The notes under the pieces were generated by a model that saw nothing but the letters and a program-made list of their open reading frames with translations, was not told where the DNA came from and did not search any database. Positions 34,201 through 44,230 of a stretch of 64,000 nt of DNA are shown here, one piece after another; the first letter of the stretch is position 1, and the number at the start of each line of letters is the position of its first letter. Both the position numbers and the translations under genes were made by a program. Location: assembly GCA_009746045.1 (NCBI GenBank), contig RPFO01000072.1:2305985-2369984 (forward strand), in the 5' to 3' direction. This stretch comes from Mesostigma viride (taxonomy: Eukaryota; Streptophyta; Mesostigmatophyceae; Mesostigmatales; Mesostigmataceae).

Positions 34201-37200
34201 ACTGGTCGCGAGCACCTGCAAACAGCTTGGTCACTGCATCTGCAGGGTTGACCTTCCCCGGGATGTGAAGAACACTCACAGCATAGGACAGCTCCTTGAG
34301 CAACAGGAAGTCCAGATCACGCGTACGAGACAAAGCATTCAGAATGAAGCTTACAAGCGGCTGGCTATCCGTATGCACAGTTGTCGTCAGCACCAAACGG
34401 ACACCCATCCACTTGCCCATCCAGCGCAAGAACTGCTCGAGGTACAGCGAAGCCTTGATACACTCACACACACCACGGCACTCGTTTGTGTCAGAGCCAA
34501 CTGCCACACGCCTGCACAGTCTCGAATACCACCCACACAGCGATCCCCGACCCCCTGGGTTACAGAGCACAAACAGACCACCCATCCGTGCCCTCACCTT
34601 GGTCAGTTCCCTGCCCTCACCCGACGTATCTGCAAAGCAGTGAAGAACAGCGGGCTGAGAGACCGACAGGCCAGAAAGCACCACACCTTGGCTCTCGGCC
34701 ACATACTGCTTCACAACCGACGGATGGACTTGCGACAACACGTCGTCTACCGTCCTACTTAGCACCACCAGATCGGGCGCACACACTGCCGCCATCCAAC
34801 CTAGCTTGCCACGCAGGCGGCTCCACAGGCCCTTAGCACACAGCTCATCCACCGAGCCCATCAGCTCCTCCCGATACTTGTCAGGAATACCCAGGTGCAT
34901 CTGATGCCTACCAGACGTCACCCGCAGGGTGTGCACTACACCGCAGAAGACACGCGGAGTCTGCTGGTCCACCACCTGCAGCTCGCCCACAGGGAAACGC
35001 TTAGCGAGATCTGCATAGAATTGATGCAGAACAGCACGGGGTGCTACCACCCGCAGGTCATCCCCATGCAATTGTACAAACAAGGGACCTGAGGGAGTCT
35101 GTGCCACAAACAACGAAGGGTCGTACGGGGATACCTCGAATGTCATCAGCTCAAACAGAGCACGCATCAAAGTGATCCGCCACACAATCGAGGCACTCTG
35201 CAGTCCCTCTATGGCCTTCAACAAGCCCATGAATTCTGCCCTCACTTCCTCCATCCAAAACGAGGGTGTGTGGACCACTAGGGGTGACGTACCCTCCCAC
35301 ACCTCACGCGCCACCTCCTCGCTAGAGTTAGGGAAAGCACGCTTGACATCAATAGACGCACACCCATAGTCTCTGCCCTCATCCAGGAAACCGAGATACA
35401 GCATGGTGATAATCGTGAAGCTATCCCACGCTCGACCTGGGGTGTACAGCTCCTCCTTGGCCAGCTCACTGGTTCCCGAAAACTCCTGCGACACCGGCCT
35501 CACATAGCATACCTCCACCCCAGCCTTTACCTTGTGAGACAAGACCATCTTGAGAGGAAGTACCTTGGCCCCATTGGGCACACTGTCCATTGGTTCATAC
35601 ACACCATACCCCTGCCACTCCTCCAGCGCCCTGTGAAACACGCACCACCAGCTGGAGAAACCACTCTGCGTCGACATCTCTAGTATCAGCCTCTCATAGC
35701 CAATCGGAGAATGTGCAGCGATGTCCCGCTTGGTAATACCGATGCTGGATGGATGCAACAACGCAGGCATGACCAGGTCTACCGCTGGCGGGAGATCCTT
35801 TCCCCACGCCACACCCTTTGTCCCTGTCAGTGCCGCTAGCCTAGCCACGGTGCTTGAGACGAGACTGAGAGGTTGTACTGCCTTTTACGATTCCAACTCT
35901 ATCGACCCATGGCCCTCCCTGGTCAAACTAGAGCTCTGGATCACAACATCAGGGTGATTAAGAAATGGCAGCCCCAGAATCGCAGGCCCATCATAGCCCT
36001 CAAGCACGCAGAAAGGAGTGTCACGCCCACGGCTCGAGCACACGGGTCTCCGTTGCAGCCAGCATGGGTCGAAACCAACTTTTTCACAAAGGCCAACAGG
36101 GGTCGCCTTGCAAAGCCGTAGAATTTGCATTATGTTTGCTAGCACTGTTGGGGATGAACATGCTAGGAGTGTTACCTCAGCCGTGTGATGCTCCGGTTGT
36201 TTGCCGTCTGATGCTATCCTCGCACGCTACCTGACATGGCATGCCGTGGCTTCTGTTCCTCCCAAAGGCGCCTCCGGCTGCTCCCCCCCAAAGGCTTATC
36301 TATTATACACTGCTGTTATACTAATTCCATTCCAATAATGGCGTGGCTTGTTTCCCTCGGCGGGTGCACCTGCCCCCCCCCCCCAGTTTACGATGTCACG
36401 AAGAGGGAGAGCTTCAACCACCTAAAGGAGATCTGGCTGCAGGAGTGTGAGATGTATTCCACCAACCCCGACTGTGTGAAGATGCTAGTGGGCAACAAAG
36501 TGGACAAGGTGAGCCTGCCACCTGGCCGAGGACAGGACATCGTGGTAGTGCTTATGGAAAATACAGACATGCAAAATTCTGCTCAACAAGTCCTAGAAGC
36601 ACGTGGGAGCATAGCGCAGGTCTCCGGCAGTGCTGACATGATTCCTTGTCACAGCTCAATTAAGAAGCTTCTTACGAGGGACAGCCTAAAGACTGCCCAT
36701 GATTCACATCAGCCACTTCAATGCCTTTGCTACAACCATGGCAAGGCCTTCGCTATAACTATGGCAAGGCCTTTGAGGTCGTTGCAGGTGTCAGAGTTCC
36801 TTATGCTAACAATGGCGCACGCACACCACCTATCTGATAGATGCTCACTGTTGCTTAATGATCTATGCCGGCAAATCTTGCCATCTCTACTCTCAATGCC
36901 ATGCCACATTGCATTCATTTTCTTGGCCGCAGGAGTCAGAGCGGCAGGTCACTCGCGAGGAAGGGGCCGCATTCGCACGGTCGCAGGCGTGTCTATTTCT
37001 GGAGTGCTCCGCCAAGACGCGGGTGAACGTGCAGCAGGCGTTCGAGGAGCTGGTGCACAAGGTGAGGCACGGTCGTGTGGGGAATATTGTATGATTTTCT
37101 GTAATATAATAGAAACAGAGACAAGGGTACCGGGGCACTTAGTGGAGGCATGTGTCCCATGCGTTGCATGAGGAGCTGGTGCGCAAGCTGGGTCGTCTCC

Positions 37201-37901
37201 TCTAGTGCATGCGATGATGTACCGAGAACATAAGTGAGTCAAAATGCCTTGAGATGTGGAAAGAATAGCAACTGCGGCAGCCATGGAAGCCATGTGTCTC
37301 GTCCCTGACTAGTCCTACAATAGGCTGAGGGCCGAGAGGGGCCCCACGTGCGTGCACTAGTGGAGACGTTGTTGCTTGTAACAACAGCGATTCCTGAGAC
37401 GGGGGTGTATGGATGCAGGCGGCTGCGGGCTCTATCGACGTGGGCGCTGATGGGATTTTGTATGGTGATGTTCTAGGGGGGGATGTCTTACAGGTTTTTC
37501 ACTGCGGTTGTTCCTGGCGAGCTGTCTGAACCCGTGGGAAGATGTGTTAGAAAACGATTGTCTGTTTAGTTGCTGGCCTGCTGCACTCTTGCATCATCGG
37601 GATGCCACCCATCGGCTGCTCTGCGATCCCTTGTGCATCGCTGCTTCTTTTTCCTTTGCCTTGTTTAGCAGGGGGGAGGTAACGATGACAATCTGAGGGG
37701 TTTCAAACATGCATGGCCATCGGTTGCCGCCTTGCTGACCATGGGTGACACATGTCTACTGTCAAACGCATGTTGTTTCTTCCCCCACCGGCACAGATCA
37801 TCGACACGCCTGGCCTGCTGCAGGAGCTGGCGCCGAATGCTGGCACCCTGCGGCCCGTGGCGGGGGGCTCGCCCTCCGACTACAGCAGCTGTACTTGCTG
37901 A
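28213..37901 (+). CDS. RABC: RAB18/RABC-type small GTPase, first exon not found
   Basis: Small GTP-binding protein of the Rab family; plant RABC and animal RAB18 relatives act in membrane and lipid-droplet traffic. Exons seen: 28213-28327, 29141-29209, 31886-31951, 36387-36508, 36933-37061 and 37797-37901, all GT-AG and in phase, giving 201 residues plus a missing N-terminus. Guanine-nucleotide motifs are complete: GDSGVGKS (13-20), SPTIG, WDTAGQE, NKVDK and ECSAKT. The stretches [34 protein letters not shown] and [14 protein letters not shown] match the RAB18/RABC subgroup. The protein ends Ser-Cys-Thr-Cys, a CXC geranylgeranylation signal. The reading frame upstream of 28213 hits a stop after the acceptor, so the ATG must sit on an earlier exon. 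Introns of 2.7 and 4.4 kb hold transposons (29257-30874 and 32048-36150). Confidence 0.9.
29691..30352 (+). repeat. 331-bp tandem duplication inside the TIR transposon
   Basis: The unit starting TATTAATTACGTGACGACC at 29691 begins again at 30022 and runs to about 30352, with only a few differences. One is a G change that gives a stop in the first copy (GAGCTTTAG) where the second stays open (GAGCGTGAG). Confidence 0.9.
30142..30543 (+). CDS. Acidic-tail ORF inside the TIR transposon (unknown)
   Basis: A 133-residue frame starts [18 protein letters not shown], has a basic patch (RDKRKRVE), and then a Glu/Ser/Asp-rich tail ending [10 protein letters not shown]. It could be the last exon of a transposase whose catalytic part was deleted; the acidic tail is like that of other transposases here. 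The upstream tandem copy (29792-29980) encodes the same first 60 residues and then stops. No family is recognised. Confidence 0.45.
   Translation: MSKKNGLAGFKTSTLDALFKKQAGEIVETENIVDLGRSLDGKEGRQGRDKRKRVEREEEDGSNAQEEEDGGQSSSSDSASNSVEEESVEEESGEEGAQTERSKADDDGSSGPSSDKTVTVVPVDISEEDVMVV
32048..33612. repeat. Large inverted repeat with captured RT fragment
   Basis: Two arms of about 410 bp, 32048-32456 and 33202-33612, are near-perfect reverse complements. The spacer 32455-33199 is a plus-strand copy of 745 bp of the Copia-like RT/RNase H region found in minus orientation at 34437-35172, differing at few bases. The spacer is joined symmetrically at CTAGG/CCTAG. The outer parts of the arms are LTR-like, non-coding sequence. 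Both arms lie in one RAB intron (31952-36386). Confidence 0.85.
34133..35848 (-). CDS. Copia-like RT-RNase H ORF (open, 571 codons)
   Basis: A single open frame encodes reverse transcriptase and RNase H. RT blocks: [15 protein letters not shown] (the fingers region, like the K..LV.KG of Copia), [12 protein letters not shown] with the first catalytic Asp, and [13 protein letters not shown], where HGDD stands for the usual YVDD. RNase H and tether: [41 protein letters not shown], which is the Copia-type C-terminus. No integrase lies upstream; an ILGLPFL protease-like segment (in 36145-35885) is only about 110 bp away. The intact frame implies the copy is young. A related copy of the central 745 bp sits inverted at 32455-33199. 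Confidence 0.7.
   Translation of the reverse strand: MARLAALTGTKGVAWGKDLPPAVDLVMPALLHPSSIGITKRDIAAHSPIGYERLILEMSTQSGFSSWWCVFHRALEEWQGYGVYEPMDSVPNGAKVLPLKMVLSHKVKAGVEVCYVRPVSQEFSGTSELAKEELYTPGRAWDSFTIITMLYLGFLDEGRDYGCASIDVKRAFPNSSEEVAREVWEGTSPLVVHTPSFWMEEVRAEFMGLLKAIEGLQSASIVWRITLMRALFELMTFEVSPYDPSLFVAQTPSGPLFVQLHGDDLRVVAPRAVLHQFYADLAKRFPVGELQVVDQQTPRVFCGVVHTLRVTSGRHQMHLGIPDKYREELMGSVDELCAKGLWSRLRGKLGWMAAVCAPDLVVLSRTVDDVLSQVHPSVVKQYVAESQGVVLSGLSVSQPAVLHCFADTSGEGRELTKVRARMGGLFVLCNPGGRGSLCGWYSRLCRRVAVGSDTNECRGVCECIKASLYLEQFLRWMGKWMGVRLVLTTTVHTDSQPLVSFILNALSRTRDLDFLLLKELSYAVSVLHIPGKVNPADAVTKLFAGARDQYGILRAIMSGTLGDLRELLVVV
35885..36145 (-). pseudogene. Aspartic-protease-like remnant upstream of the Copia-like RT
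   Basis: The frame contains [20 protein letters not shown], where ILGLPFL resembles the C-terminal half of retroviral-type aspartic proteases. The N-terminal DS/TG active-site half is not visible. The frame ends shortly before the RT ORF. Confidence 0.4.
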
Positions 37902-39261
37902 TCGCAGCCATTCCTGCCGAGGCAGGCGACCACATGGACGCATGGCACGCCAAGGCCTGTGGCTGCTCGCATGTGGCTGCTCCTAGCTCATGGATTGTCT
38001 TCGCCCCCCAGGGAGGATTGCCTTCGCCCCCAGGCTTCCCTCCCCCTTCCGGCTACAGGTTGTTGGCGTGGCCAGCGGGCTGCCATGATGGTGCTGGCTG
38101 CCATAGCAGCGCGACATGTGGCATTCGGACTGGTGCCATTGTCACGCGGTAGCGGGAAGTTGATCTTGCCCAATCATCGGCACGCCTCTTGGCGACCCAG
38201 GGAACAGCCCACATGGCACTTGGAAAACCTGGCGTCAAGTGCAAGGCCATGCATGGGGAGTGCCCATGCGAATGCCCATCTTCAGCTGCACAATGCCCAC
38301 TCAGGTGAAGGGGAACCGAATTCGCCTGTGTCATATGGATGTGATCTGACACCCGGGGCGATGCGAAGGAAGCCTACAATCACCTCATTTTTACCAGGCG
38401 TTGTGGGGGATGCTCGCATTACGCCGGGGTATATAGTCACGGACTTTAGAGGGCGGGAGGCGTGCTTGGAAGCTGGATGGGCCATTCCATCAATGGACTT
38501 GGTCGAGCACACGATGCACATCGACTGGGGTCCTGCGCATGAGGCGCATATTAAGCTTTTGTATATCCTGTCGTTCCAGATGATGTAGTCAGCCTTGGCT
38601 CTAGTGGTGGAGCATTGTGACCGGTTGGGACTTGTCCCATGGAAGCCCTTTGTTGGATGCCATTTCAAGTGTGGGAAAGATTGCCCTATTGTCTGGAACA
38701 AGATTACCCCATTGTCCCATATCTGGATTCACAGAGATTCCCGAGGTGGGTCTTGTAAATAATTGTGTCAGCTCCCTGGCTGTGCACTTGCACCCCGTAT
38801 GTGAAGAATGTGTGCCCTTGCCGGAGGGCAAGGAAGAAGTACATTGGAGATAGATTGATGGCTGTCACATGCTTGCATGAATGAATCCTATAGTAATGTT
38901 TACTTATTTGTGTTTTGTAATGCATATACCTCGCCGGCTATTCACGGCATGACATGTCCTCGTTAGTTACATCTGGCGGTACGTATTGTAAGTATCATCT
39001 TTACATCCGCCATCTTCGATTCACGCAGTCACGCGCGCTTGTTTCATCACACTCTAGCACATGGTTCAAAACTATAAATTATCCAGGAACAGTTGTCTCA
39101 CTTCATAAAGTATATCTTTCGGGATTTTATCACACTCTAGCACATGGTTCATAACTATAACTTATAACTATAAATTATATCATTCGGGATCCATAGCTCA
39201 GGCATGGCCCATATATGCCTGTCGATGGGGTTTGAGACGTGATCGAAGATACAACACTCCA
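37902..39261. other. Stretch downstream of the RAB gene, no gene seen
   Basis: The RAB 3' UTR should start here. A 209-codon plus frame (37959-38588) has no recognisable domain and is not called. Near 39049-39181 a short tandem repeat of CACACTCTAGCACATGGTTC with ATAACTATAA(A)TTAT units is present. Confidence 0.5.
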
Positions 39262-39640
39262 TTAAAAAAAATCAAATTAAATTATAACATGACTCCGTTG
39301 GGAGTTCCATCATGTAGCACGTATATTCCCTTGCTTGACGGATGGCGGTGAGCGAATTAATCTGCGAAATTACCTAACTTTAAGCTGTAACTCCAAACTA
39401 ATCTATATAAAATCCTAGCTACTCTACTCAGCAAAGCGCCCCTTTCTCCCGTGGGGGCGGCGGGGGGCGCTTGCCCACAGGGGCTGGCGTGTGGGCCTCC
39501 AGGGACATGATGACGTCTCTAGCTGCGCATATCAGTCCAAGCAAGAGAGAGCTAGGGAGCTAGGAAATGCGGTGTTCAAACTAGGCTGGGGCCACTAGGT
39601 CGACCAGCTAGCAACTGATCTGTTTAGTTCATGGCATGGG
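39262..39640 (-). mobile_element. LINE 3' fragment, family A, degenerate
   Basis: The plus strand shows the same A/T tail and 3' UTR as at 15110 (AAATTAAATTATAACATG, CTCCGTTGGGAG), then the complement of the Pro/Arg-rich C-terminus. Homology fades near 39640, where a fragment in the opposite orientation starts. Confidence 0.65.
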
Positions 39641-40441
39641 TCTACCAACCTGCACTGGGTTCGTCCTTTGGGCCAGGCCATGTCAGGATTTGTACCCTGA
39701 TTTGCCCTATGTTTCCCACATTATTAGGCACAGGCGCCTGGGCCTAGCCGGGCACCTGGCCCGCACAAATCAGGTAGATACATCAGATAGACTAGCTGGC
39801 ACCAAGCCCGCCCAGCCTGGGCGATATGTCCTCACCTGGCGTGCCCCCGGCCGCGCGCGGCAGGGCCGCCACCCGTGGACTTTTCGTGATAGACTCGGCA
39901 TGGACATGTGCTACACTAGACGTGACGGGCTCACCCCCGGGCAGCCTCCTGGTTTGTCTGTAATATGGAGGCAGATGGTGCGCAAGGATAGATGGCAAGT
40001 AGTGATGAAGGAGACCACCCCCAAGCCTGTGGGGGCTCCGCGTGTGACCAAGTATGGCATTCATAGCGATTCGGGCCGCGGTGCCCACACCCCTGGAACT
40101 AGGACCTAGATAGCTTATACCATCCATTCCATCCCATGTTCCCCTCCCACTGAGGACTTATGCTCACGTGACGCAGTCACGTGTCTATTAATTAATTAAT
40201 TAATGGAGGCAGATGGTGCGCAAGGATAGATGGCAAGTAGTGATGAAGGAGACCACCCCCAAGCCTGTGGGGGCTCCGCGTGTGACCAAGTATGGCATTC
40301 ATAGCGATTCGGGCCGCGGTGCCCACACCCCTGTAACTAGGACCTAGATAGCTTATACCATCCATTCCATCCCATGTTCCGCTCCCACTGAGGGCTTATG
40401 CTCACGTGACGCAGTCACGTGTCTATTAATTAATTAATTAA
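39641..40441 (+). mobile_element. LINE 3' fragment, plus orientation, with duplicated tail
   Basis: A plus-strand frame (to 40109) includes IIRHRRLGLAGHLARTNQVDT-type sequence (the HLART segment is shared with the minus-strand LINE at 44672-45569) and ends with a Lys/Pro-rich tail. The 3' end finishes in TTAATTAATTAATTAATG. The last 238 bp (39966-40203) are repeated in tandem at 40204-40441 with very few changes. Confidence 0.65.
39966..40441 (+). repeat. 238-bp tandem duplication of a LINE 3' end
   Basis: TGGAGGCAGATGGTGCGCAA begins at 39966 and again at 40204. Both copies include the end of the ORF, the 3' UTR and the (TTAA)n tail. The only differences I noticed are a few single-base changes such as CCTGGAAC against CCTGTAAC. 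Confidence 0.9.
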
Positions 40442-40456
40442 TGTCAGGATATATAT

Positions 40457-43084
40457 TATTATAATATAATTACTTACAGCAGAGTGAAATCACTCAAACC
40501 AAAGCAAACGCCCAGCTATAAACCTCTATACAGAGCCATGTCAAATTTCTCTATACTACGATAAGACCAATGGAAACTCCTAACGGGAGGAACCTAATAG
40601 CCCTGCTGCACCGCAAAATCAGCCCGCGTACGGCGGAGCATGATGTCAGCCATGGCCCGAGTCAGCGCCACCGACAAGCGCTGACGCCAATATGACGTCC
40701 AGGTCCGCGCCGACCATGAGGCCCGCTGGCCCTCCAGGTCCAGCCGGTCCTCCCGGAGCCGGCAACACTCCTTGAAGAAGGCGGAGGTCAGGGGCCCCAT
40801 GGCCCCAAACTCCTCCAGGACAAAGGGCACCACACGATGGTGCCCGACGTCGCCGTAGGCCAGGAGCTTGGCCCGCTCCGCCCGGTCCGCCGTGTAACCT
40901 GCCGTGAGGGAGGCCCCAGCCACGTGGCTAAGAGCCAAGGGCCGCGCCACCGAAACGTCGATAAGCAGATGCCGGCCACCCCCCTCAAAGTCCAGCACCA
41001 CGATGTCAGGCCGGTGGTTGGGGGAATAGAAGGCAGCGCCATCCGCATCCTCGGACCGGATGTTCGCGTGGGGGAAAACCGACCGAACCATGGCGAGCAC
41101 CACCGTCAGGAGGACAGTGTGCAAATACAAATACCAATTCTGATTCTGTTGGCCCCCCATGCAGGCAAGGTAGTGAGTCCCCGTGGGATCCAGCGGCTGC
41201 CCACAGCTACCACAAGGCCGCCCGGCCGGAACAAGAGGCTGCGGGGCAAATAGCTGGTGCCGGAGCGCCACCGAGTAGTGGCTGGGAGCCAAGGCGAATG
41301 GGGGGGCCATGGGAAGAGCACGAAGGTACGCCGAGCCCACACTCCACAAGGAAAGCGAGAACAGCCACGCACGTCCCTGGGCGTTGAGGTCCGCGAAAAG
41401 AGCAATCCAATCAGCCGTGTGCAGAATACCCGCGTAGGTTTTCTGGTGTTTATCGATGACGCGAGCAGGGAATGCGGCGGGAGATTGAACGGAGGCGACC
41501 GAGGGAGTGCCGCGAGGGAGGTGGCGCTGTACCGCCTGAGCGGCACGGACGGGAGAACAGGCCTGCTGGATCTCAGCATAGTGGCCTCCTGGATGGCAGT
41601 GACGAAGGGCAAGGGGTTGCTGGGGTCCAGGAGGTCAGGCGCTGCCGTTGCCAAAAGGGGCAGGAGCCGGCAGCTTTCCGCCCACGACTGAGCGACGGAG
41701 CCCAAAAATGCTGCTGGGGCCAGCCGGGCGGCACGAGTCAGACCACAGCCACCCATCCGTGCAGGCAGGGAGGCAATGCGAATAGCATGTGGCGGGAGGT
41801 CGGGGCCCGGGACCAGCTGCGCCAAGGCCGACTGGATGCGTTCGTCGTGGCCCTCGGCGGCCAGCCGGACCTGAGCCGGAAGAGCGCCCCGGAGCCAGTG
41901 AACGACGCGAGGGTGAGCGCAAAACCACAGAAGCAGACCCTTGGTCTGCGAATCATGAAGGCGCGCAATCAAGGGCAGTACCTCAGTGCGTGCCTCGAGG
42001 GCGGCCCGCAGAGCATCGATGACAAACGCGGGGTCGCCAACCGGAACGCCGAGGACATCCAACCCATGGAGGCGCTCGGCCCGGCCCAAGAGCTGGGGCG
42101 GAAAGCCGGAGCAATCACCTTGGGGCGAGTACACCGCGCACTTGGCCAGGGTCAACTGGAGGTTGATGTCGGCCACCGCGGTCTGCAGTGCCAGCAGAGC
42201 CGCGGTGGTGTCCGGCACAGGGCCCAGAAGGTAGATATCATCCAAGTAGGCCTGAATAGCGACCGCCGGGTGGGCAGCATGGACCGCTTGGAGGCAACCC
42301 TGGAGGGGGGCGGCAAAGTACAGGGGTCCCAGGGGGTCCCCTTGCTGGGTGCCCGTCCGCGATCGACAGCAGGCCGCCGCGAGTGCCGTCCTCCATGATG
42401 TGAACCAGTTGGCCGGGCTGGCCGTAGCACACGGCTGTCCAAGCGTACAAGTCCTCGAAGGACTCCATGACGGCCGCAAACATGCTGGCGCGGGACAGAC
42501 TGTTGAACGCGTTGTGGCAGTCGACCTTGACGACAGCGTGGGTGGGGTGGGCCTCGAGGTAGGCCTGCACCGAATGGATGAGGATATCCGCCCCGCCTGG
42601 AGTCGTCACCCCCAGCTGGGCCGCCACCGAGGTCTCACCCGCTGCGAGGGGCGGGCAGAAAAAGGCACGGAGCTCTGGCGCCTTTTGGCGGCAGATCACT
42701 TTGCCCACGAGCTTGCGGAGCACCTCACCGCAGGCGATCGGGCGCACCTTGCCCTCGGGGGGGGGCAAGACACCCTTGAGCAGAGCGAGGAGGCGAGCGC
42801 CCGCTAACCACTCCGACGCGCGCAGCGGGAGGAACGCGACCAGCCGCCAGGTCAATGAGGGTGTCAAAGAGAATGTCCTCGCCCCCATGCCCCACCAGGA
42901 CCTCCAAGTGCTCGTAGCGCCAGCCCGACGGCCCGGTAGAGGAAGCCCGCGGGACCGCACGCATCACCTCCAGGAAGCAGTCGCGGTCCAGCCGGAGGGG
43001 GGCCGGCAGGGGGTCCGGCACGGGCAGCTGGAAGCCGGGCTCCGCAGGGTGAAGAGCCTCCAAGGCCGCCAGGGTAGCCGCCCC
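40457..43084 (-). mobile_element. LINE family B with restriction-like endonuclease, 5'-truncated
   Basis: Non-LTR retrotransposon on the minus strand. RT blocks: KVRPIACGEVLRKLVGK, VVKVDCHNAFNSLSR (catalytic Asp), GTQQGDPLGPLYFA and IQAYLDDIYLLG. The C-terminal part holds a Cys/His cluster (CGSCGQPLDPTGTHYLAC) and a PD-(D/E)XK-type segment (RPDIVVLDFEGGGRHLLIDV), the layout of R2/NeSL/Dualen-type elements that cut DNA with a restriction-like endonuclease. Three frameshifts (near 42.87, 42.4 and 41.3 kb) break the ORF, which ends QQGY-stop at 40594. The 5' end is truncated within RT. The copy is bracketed by GGATATATAT on both sides (40447-40456 and 43085-43094). Confidence 0.85.
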
Positions 43085-43097
43085 GGATATATATATT

Positions 43098-43376
43098 AAA
43101 AATATAATTACTTACAGCAGAGTGAAATCACTCAAACCAAAGCAAACGCCCAGCTATAAACCTATATACAGAGCCATGTCAAAGCTCTATACTACGAAGT
43201 ACGATAAGACCAATGGAAACGCCTAACGGGAGGAACCTAATAGCCCTGCTGCACCGCAAAATCAGCCCGCGTACGGCGGAGCATGATGTCCGCCATGGCC
43301 CGAGTCAGCGCCACCGACAAGCGCTGACGCCAATATGACGTCCAGGTCCGCGCCGACCATGGGGCCCGCTGGCCCC
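43098..43376 (-). mobile_element. Second, short copy of LINE family B
   Basis: It matches the 3' end of the preceding copy (ATAATTACTTACAGCAGAGTG through CGCGCCGACCATG) and then stops at CCGGATATATATGCCG. It is thus severely 5'-truncated and shares the GGATATATAT boundary with its neighbour (43085-43097) and at its other end (43377-43386). Confidence 0.85.
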
Positions 43377-43383
43377 GGATATA

Positions 43384-44230
43384 TATGCCGCCCCGGCTGG
43401 CCAAGCCGTCGTGCGGGCCAGCCAGACGTACGTACGTACCGAGGTCAGTGTCTACCTGACTGGTGCGAGCAAGATGTCCAGCTTGCAAATGCTATCCTAC
43501 GCTGCCTAATCTCATCCGTGATGCGCGGCATACCCTTGAACAAAGACTCTAATGACCTATGTGTGGAAAACCCTACATTCGGGACCTGTCGGAGCATATC
43601 CTGTAAACGGTGCCGTTCAGCCGGGTGACCAGCTTGTCTGTGAGCGTCCACGCCTCGGCGCCGTAGGTGAGCACCGTGAGGACCACGACCTTGATAAGCT
43701 TAAGCACTCGCTTGCGGTCCTCGCCCAGGTCCCTCGAGTGCCAGTAGGTGTTGACTGTTGAGCGATCGAGCGGAGCCTGGCCCTGGCAGGCCAGCTAGAG
43801 CTAGTAGGCCGATGCGGGTGTAGTTAAGTAATGCAATACGCATTACTTTTGCAACTTGCAAGTATGCAAAAGTAATGCGTATCGCATTACTTAACTAAGA
43901 TTGGAGTTCGCTCCTGGGGCCGGTACCGGGTTCGAATCCTCTCGGAGGCACGGAAATATTTGCGGCGGGTAGGCCTGGGAGGCCGAGTCGAAATATTTGT
44001 GGATTTCTATGTTTGGCGGAGGCCGGGTAGTAGGCCAAGTCGAAATAGGAATTACGGCGTGAGGCTGGGAATAGCCGAGTCGTAATTAATCGAGTCACCT
44101 CGGTAACGAGCGGTGTGTGCGGAACGCCGGATTTCCCCACGCGGCCCAATTTCAGTTAAGTAATGCGATACGCATTACTTTTGCATACTTATTGCATTAC
44201 TTAACTGGTGTCCACATCGTCGGCGGTGTC
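43384..44230 (-). mobile_element. LINE fragment, family A, split by a 385-bp MITE
   Basis: Minus-strand sequence matches the ORF2 C-terminus at 44890-45468 (shared complement blocks AATGCTATCCTACGCTG, GACCTGTCGGAGCAT, GTCCACGCCTCGGCGCCGTA). It runs from 43384 to 43821, is interrupted by the element 43822-44206, and resumes at 44207 with GGTGTCCACATCGTCGGCGG for about 25 bp. It has several frame breaks. Confidence 0.75.
43822..44206. mobile_element. 385-bp MITE with palindromic termini and 5-bp TSD
   Basis: It starts AGTTAAGTAATGC and ends GCATTACTTAACT. The target GGTGT is present on both sides (43817-43821 and 44207-44211) and is single-copy in the related LINE at 45460. Each terminus is itself a palindrome: 43822-43896 (75 bp, 32-bp arms with one mismatch) and 44154-44206 (13-bp outer arms). 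The interior has three copies of a motif like GGCCGAGTCGAAATATTT and a GGTTCGAATCC segment. There is no ORF. Confidence 0.88.

Larger units (their letters stand above)
33207..36150 (-). mobile_element. Copia-like retroelement fragment in a RAB intron
   Basis: On the minus strand: a protease-like remnant (36145-35885), an RT-RNase H ORF (35848-34133), then about 750 bp of LTR-like sequence (33961-33207) bounded by direct copies of GTACATGTTAAAATAAA. No second LTR occurs before the next RAB exon at 36387, and no integrase is seen. It is therefore a truncated or non-autonomous element. Its borders are approximate. Confidence 0.65.

Noticed and set aside
36236-37171. Plus-strand frame of 311 codons
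   Set aside because: It reads through RAB introns, is in the RAB frame for only part of its length, and ignores good GT-AG sites; the spliced RAB model explains the conserved part.
37959-38588. Plus-strand frame of 209 codons downstream of RAB
   Set aside because: No domain, no sign of coding bias, and it overlaps the expected 3' UTR.
41472-42398. Plus-strand frame of 308 codons
   Set aside because: Antisense of the LINE reverse transcriptase, whose motifs are clear on the minus strand.
43925-43965. tRNA-like GGTTCGAATCC segment
   Set aside because: The flanking bases do not form a T stem or an acceptor stem, and it lies inside a MITE; a tRNA-derived origin is possible but not supported.
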